From Promethearchaeota archaeon (GTDB taxonomy: Archaea; Asgardarchaeota; Lokiarchaeia; Helarchaeales; RDOG01): DNA of 64,000 nt. The stretch is taken from NCBI GenBank assembly GCA_011365055.1, contig RDOG01000020.1, positions 13,784 through 77,783 on the forward strand, read 5' to 3'. A program made the position numbers and the translations under genes. Position 1 is the stretch's first letter. Each line of letters begins with the position of its first letter. The notes below the pieces were generated by a model. That model saw only the letters and a list, made by a program, of their open reading frames with translations, ran no database searches and was not told the DNA's origin. Shown here piece after piece: positions 62,356 to 64,000 of the stretch.

Positions 62356-63470
62356 GCTAAAACCTCCAAAAAAGCTTGGACACGGGTTTTCATTTGTCCA
62401 ACTCCAGATATCGTATATTCCCTATCAAGAACCAAAACAGGAACTCCAAGATCTTTCAATTCCTTGATAAACATATAATTTTCTCCTGAATGTAAATCGC
62501 AGAATTTTAGACTTTCAAACACGACTCCGTCAACATAAAAATCTTTAATCATATTTTTTAAATATGCAAGACGAGTTGAATGATCTACACTATCACCAAT
62601 CATTCTCGGACACGCAGGTTTTGTTAAATACCTTTCAGAAAGTGCCTGGAGAGTTTCTTTATTTTCATCTACCAAATTCCAAAAATATTTTGAACCGAAA
62701 CATTGAGCATCAGTTACAACATAAGCACCCATATCTTCAATCAATTGAATGTATTCGTAATCATCAATCAAGCTTCCAACAACAAGTAAGCGAGATTTAG
62801 ATTCTAAAGAAGGTCGCGAATCGTAATTTTCTAAAAATTTTGATAACATTTGATTAAACGTTTCTCGTGGCAATGCCGTAGAAGAGATTGTTATCGCAAA
62901 TGCTTCTTTTCCCGTTATTTTCAATTCTGCTTCTTTCCGTTTTTCATATAAAGCTTTTAATAATTTTCGAGTCTCATTAAAAACTTTAATTGAATTCTTT
63001 ATTTTATTCTCAGGAATTTGAACCTTGAAATGTTCTTGTAGTTTATTTTTAAAGAGAGAAATTTCACCTCTATACCAATCAATAGCTTCCGGTGTTGCGT
63101 GATGAGGGACACTCAAGAAATGAACAAATTGGGGAGACTTTTCGTGCACCCAATTATCATACGTTCTCCGAACATGATCACAAGAATTTAAAGAGACCAA
63201 TCCATCAAGAAAATCATATTCACCTTTTAAAGCTTTATCAAGTGAAGTTCTGCAAAATGTACAATTTAGTCGTGATAGAAATCCATCACCTACATCCGTC
63301 TCATGGTGCCCTCTTGCGTTGATCCTAATTGGTAAAATACCTGCAGCATGAATTATTTCCTCAGGTATGTATGAACAGAAAAAACCGATTGTTTTCTTAT
63401 CTTTTTTCCAATCATTTATCCATTTTGTTGGTACAGGACCAGCAGCTTCAAAAAATTCTTCAATTGACAT
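62352..63470 (-). CDS. 2-hydroxyacyl-CoA dehydratase / benzoyl-CoA reductase-type subunit, smaller (BcrC/HgdB-like)
   Basis: I start at the ATG at 63470, 8 bases after GGGTGA; a GTG at 63482 belongs to that site. The 372-residue protein shows FFCSYIPEEIIHAAGILPIR near residue 35 (in two parts), CTFCRTSLD, LNSCDHVRRTYD and near the end KFCDLHSGENYM and SGVGQMKTRVQAFLE. This is the smaller-subunit pattern of the HGD-D family, with cysteines placed to hold a 4Fe-4S (or double-cubane) cluster. It leads the cluster and is followed at once by the larger subunit. A GATATAAATA promoter-like element lies near 63542-63551 on the minus strand. Confidence 0.88.
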   Translation of the reverse strand: MSIEEFFEAAGPVPTKWINDWKKDKKTIGFFCSYIPEEIIHAAGILPIRINARGHHETDVGDGFLSRLNCTFCRTSLDKALKGEYDFLDGLVSLNSCDHVRRTYDNWVHEKSPQFVHFLSVPHHATPEAIDWYRGEISLFKNKLQEHFKVQIPENKIKNSIKVFNETRKLLKALYEKRKEAELKITGKEAFAITISSTALPRETFNQMLSKFLENYDSRPSLESKSRLLVVGSLIDDYEYIQLIEDMGAYVVTDAQCFGSKYFWNLVDENKETLQALSERYLTKPACPRMIGDSVDHSTRLAYLKNMIKDFYVDGVVFESLKFCDLHSGENYMFIKELKDLGVPVLVLDREYTISGVGQMKTRVQAFLEVLA

Positions 63471-63787
63471 AACATCTGTCACCCATTAAGAAATATAACG
63501 ATGTCATATTATAAGCTTATTTGAATTATCTAAATTATGATATAAATATATCAGTTTCTTTCGAAAGATTCTTGAATTTAAAAAAGAAAGGGTTTTATCA
63601 TTAACAAGATTGAAAACATAGTAGATTCTAACTAAATTAATATTGATGATATTGGCAGAATAATTAGATTATAGTCTATTTTTCTTTAAAAGATAGAAAT
63701 CATGTAGAATTTATCTAAAATAAATTCGTAAAAGTAGTAGAATATATAAAATAAAAAAAATGAAATAAAATAATTTAATTAAAAAAT
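63471..63787. other. Intergenic stretch upstream of the dehydratase operon
   Basis: About 315 AT-rich bases. The near-palindromic GATATAAATATATC (63538-63551) is a TATA-box candidate for the dehydratase subunits. Nothing else is recognised. Confidence 0.4.
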
Positions 63788-64000
63788 TTATGCTTTTTTC
63801 GCTTTTTTTGTCTTTTTCTTTTTAGTTTTTGTGGTCTTTGCTGCGGTTTTAGGTTTTGGTTTCGGTTCTTCTTTCTTAGGTTCAGGTTCGGGTTTTACCT
63901 CTTCTTTCTTGGGCTCGGGTTTTGGTTCGGGTTTTACCTCTTCTTTCTTGGGCTCGGGTTTTGGTTCGGGTTTTACCTCTTCTTTCTTGGGCTCGGGTTT
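63788..64000 (-). CDS. C-terminus of a protein with Lys/Pro/Glu repeat tail, cut by the window edge
   Basis: An open minus-strand frame enters from the right edge and ends at TAA (63788-63790), giving 70 visible residues. They consist of a 13-residue repeat of the type KPEPKKEEVKPEP, present about three times, then EPKKEEPKPKPK and a Lys/Thr/Ala-rich end. It is certainly disordered and highly charged. Such tails are found on DNA-binding, ribosomal or surface-linked proteins. The main domain lies outside the window, so no function can be given. Confidence 0.7.
   Translation of the reverse strand, partial: KPEPKKEEVKPEPKPEPKKEEVKPEPKPEPKKEEVKPEPEPKKEEPKPKPKTAAKTTKTKKKKTKKAKKA
63885..64000. repeat. 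39-bp tandem repeat, three copies, within a coding region
   Basis: Copies begin at 63885, 63924 and 63963 (GGTTCGGGTTTTACC...). The last two are almost identical base for base, and the array may continue past the edge. It encodes the 13-residue Lys/Pro/Glu repeat. Copy number may vary between strains. Confidence 0.85.

Noticed and set aside
63885..64000. 39-bp repeats as a possible CRISPR array
   Set aside because: The units are contiguous without spacers and code in frame for a Lys/Pro/Glu repeat.

Overview
The window looks like a piece of an AT-rich archaeal chromosome, most likely from an Asgard archaeon of the Lokiarchaeia type. This is inferred from gene content, not from a search. Archaeal information-processing genes are present: a TFB, an aRF1 with NIKS and GGQ motifs, and a tRNA whose introns fit bulge-helix-bulge splicing. 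Beside them sit eukaryote-like genes: two Ras/Rab-like GTPases, an Arf-like GTPase fused to a helical domain, an SDS22-type leucine-rich-repeat protein, long coiled-coil proteins and a longin-like protein. Many starts follow GGTGA or GGAGG Shine-Dalgarno sites, often with TTG or GTG as start codon. No rRNA, CRISPR array, transposase or phage gene was seen.

Layout. 1-1.8 kb is a less AT-rich block with a membrane protein cut by the left edge and an LRR/zinc protein. 2.1-9.7 kb holds TFB, a tocopherol-cyclase-like protein, an EamA transporter, a hexapeptide transferase with an SCP2-like protein, and aRF1. 9.9-13.0 kb is a copper P-type ATPase with an unusual cysteine/histidine-rich tail. 13.2-24.4 kb holds coiled-coil proteins, two GTPases, MoaE, an MFS transporter and a tungsten aldehyde oxidoreductase with its ferredoxin partner. 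At 24.5 kb lies a tRNA-Ile(UAU) that I reconstruct with two introns. 24.7-32.8 kb holds a surface-type membrane protein, two tandem DUF4139-like proteins and the Arf-like GTPase.

32.9-43.7 kb is centred on branched-chain amino acid synthesis: a TPP enzyme of the acetolactate synthase family, leuA followed by two isopropylmalate/isocitrate dehydrogenase genes, and ilvD. 43.8-54.5 kb is mixed: two SDR proteins, a small membrane operon, a longin-like/methyltransferase operon, flavodoxin, a condensation-fold acyltransferase, a duplicated wHTH regulator and a GNAT protein.

54.5-63.5 kb is read from the minus strand. Its upstream half is the most interesting part: two 2-hydroxyacyl-CoA dehydratase / benzoyl-CoA reductase-type subunits, their ASKHA activator (apparently starting at ATT, behind an 85-bp tandem repeat), a free-standing acetyl-CoA-synthase-like domain with a four-cysteine tail, and a CooC-type nickel ATPase. 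No CO dehydrogenase or A-cluster domain is in view, so this may be an undescribed activation or maturation set for a low-potential reductase. Downstream come GNAT and metallo-beta-lactamase proteins. The right edge cuts a gene for a protein with a Lys/Pro/Glu repeat tail.
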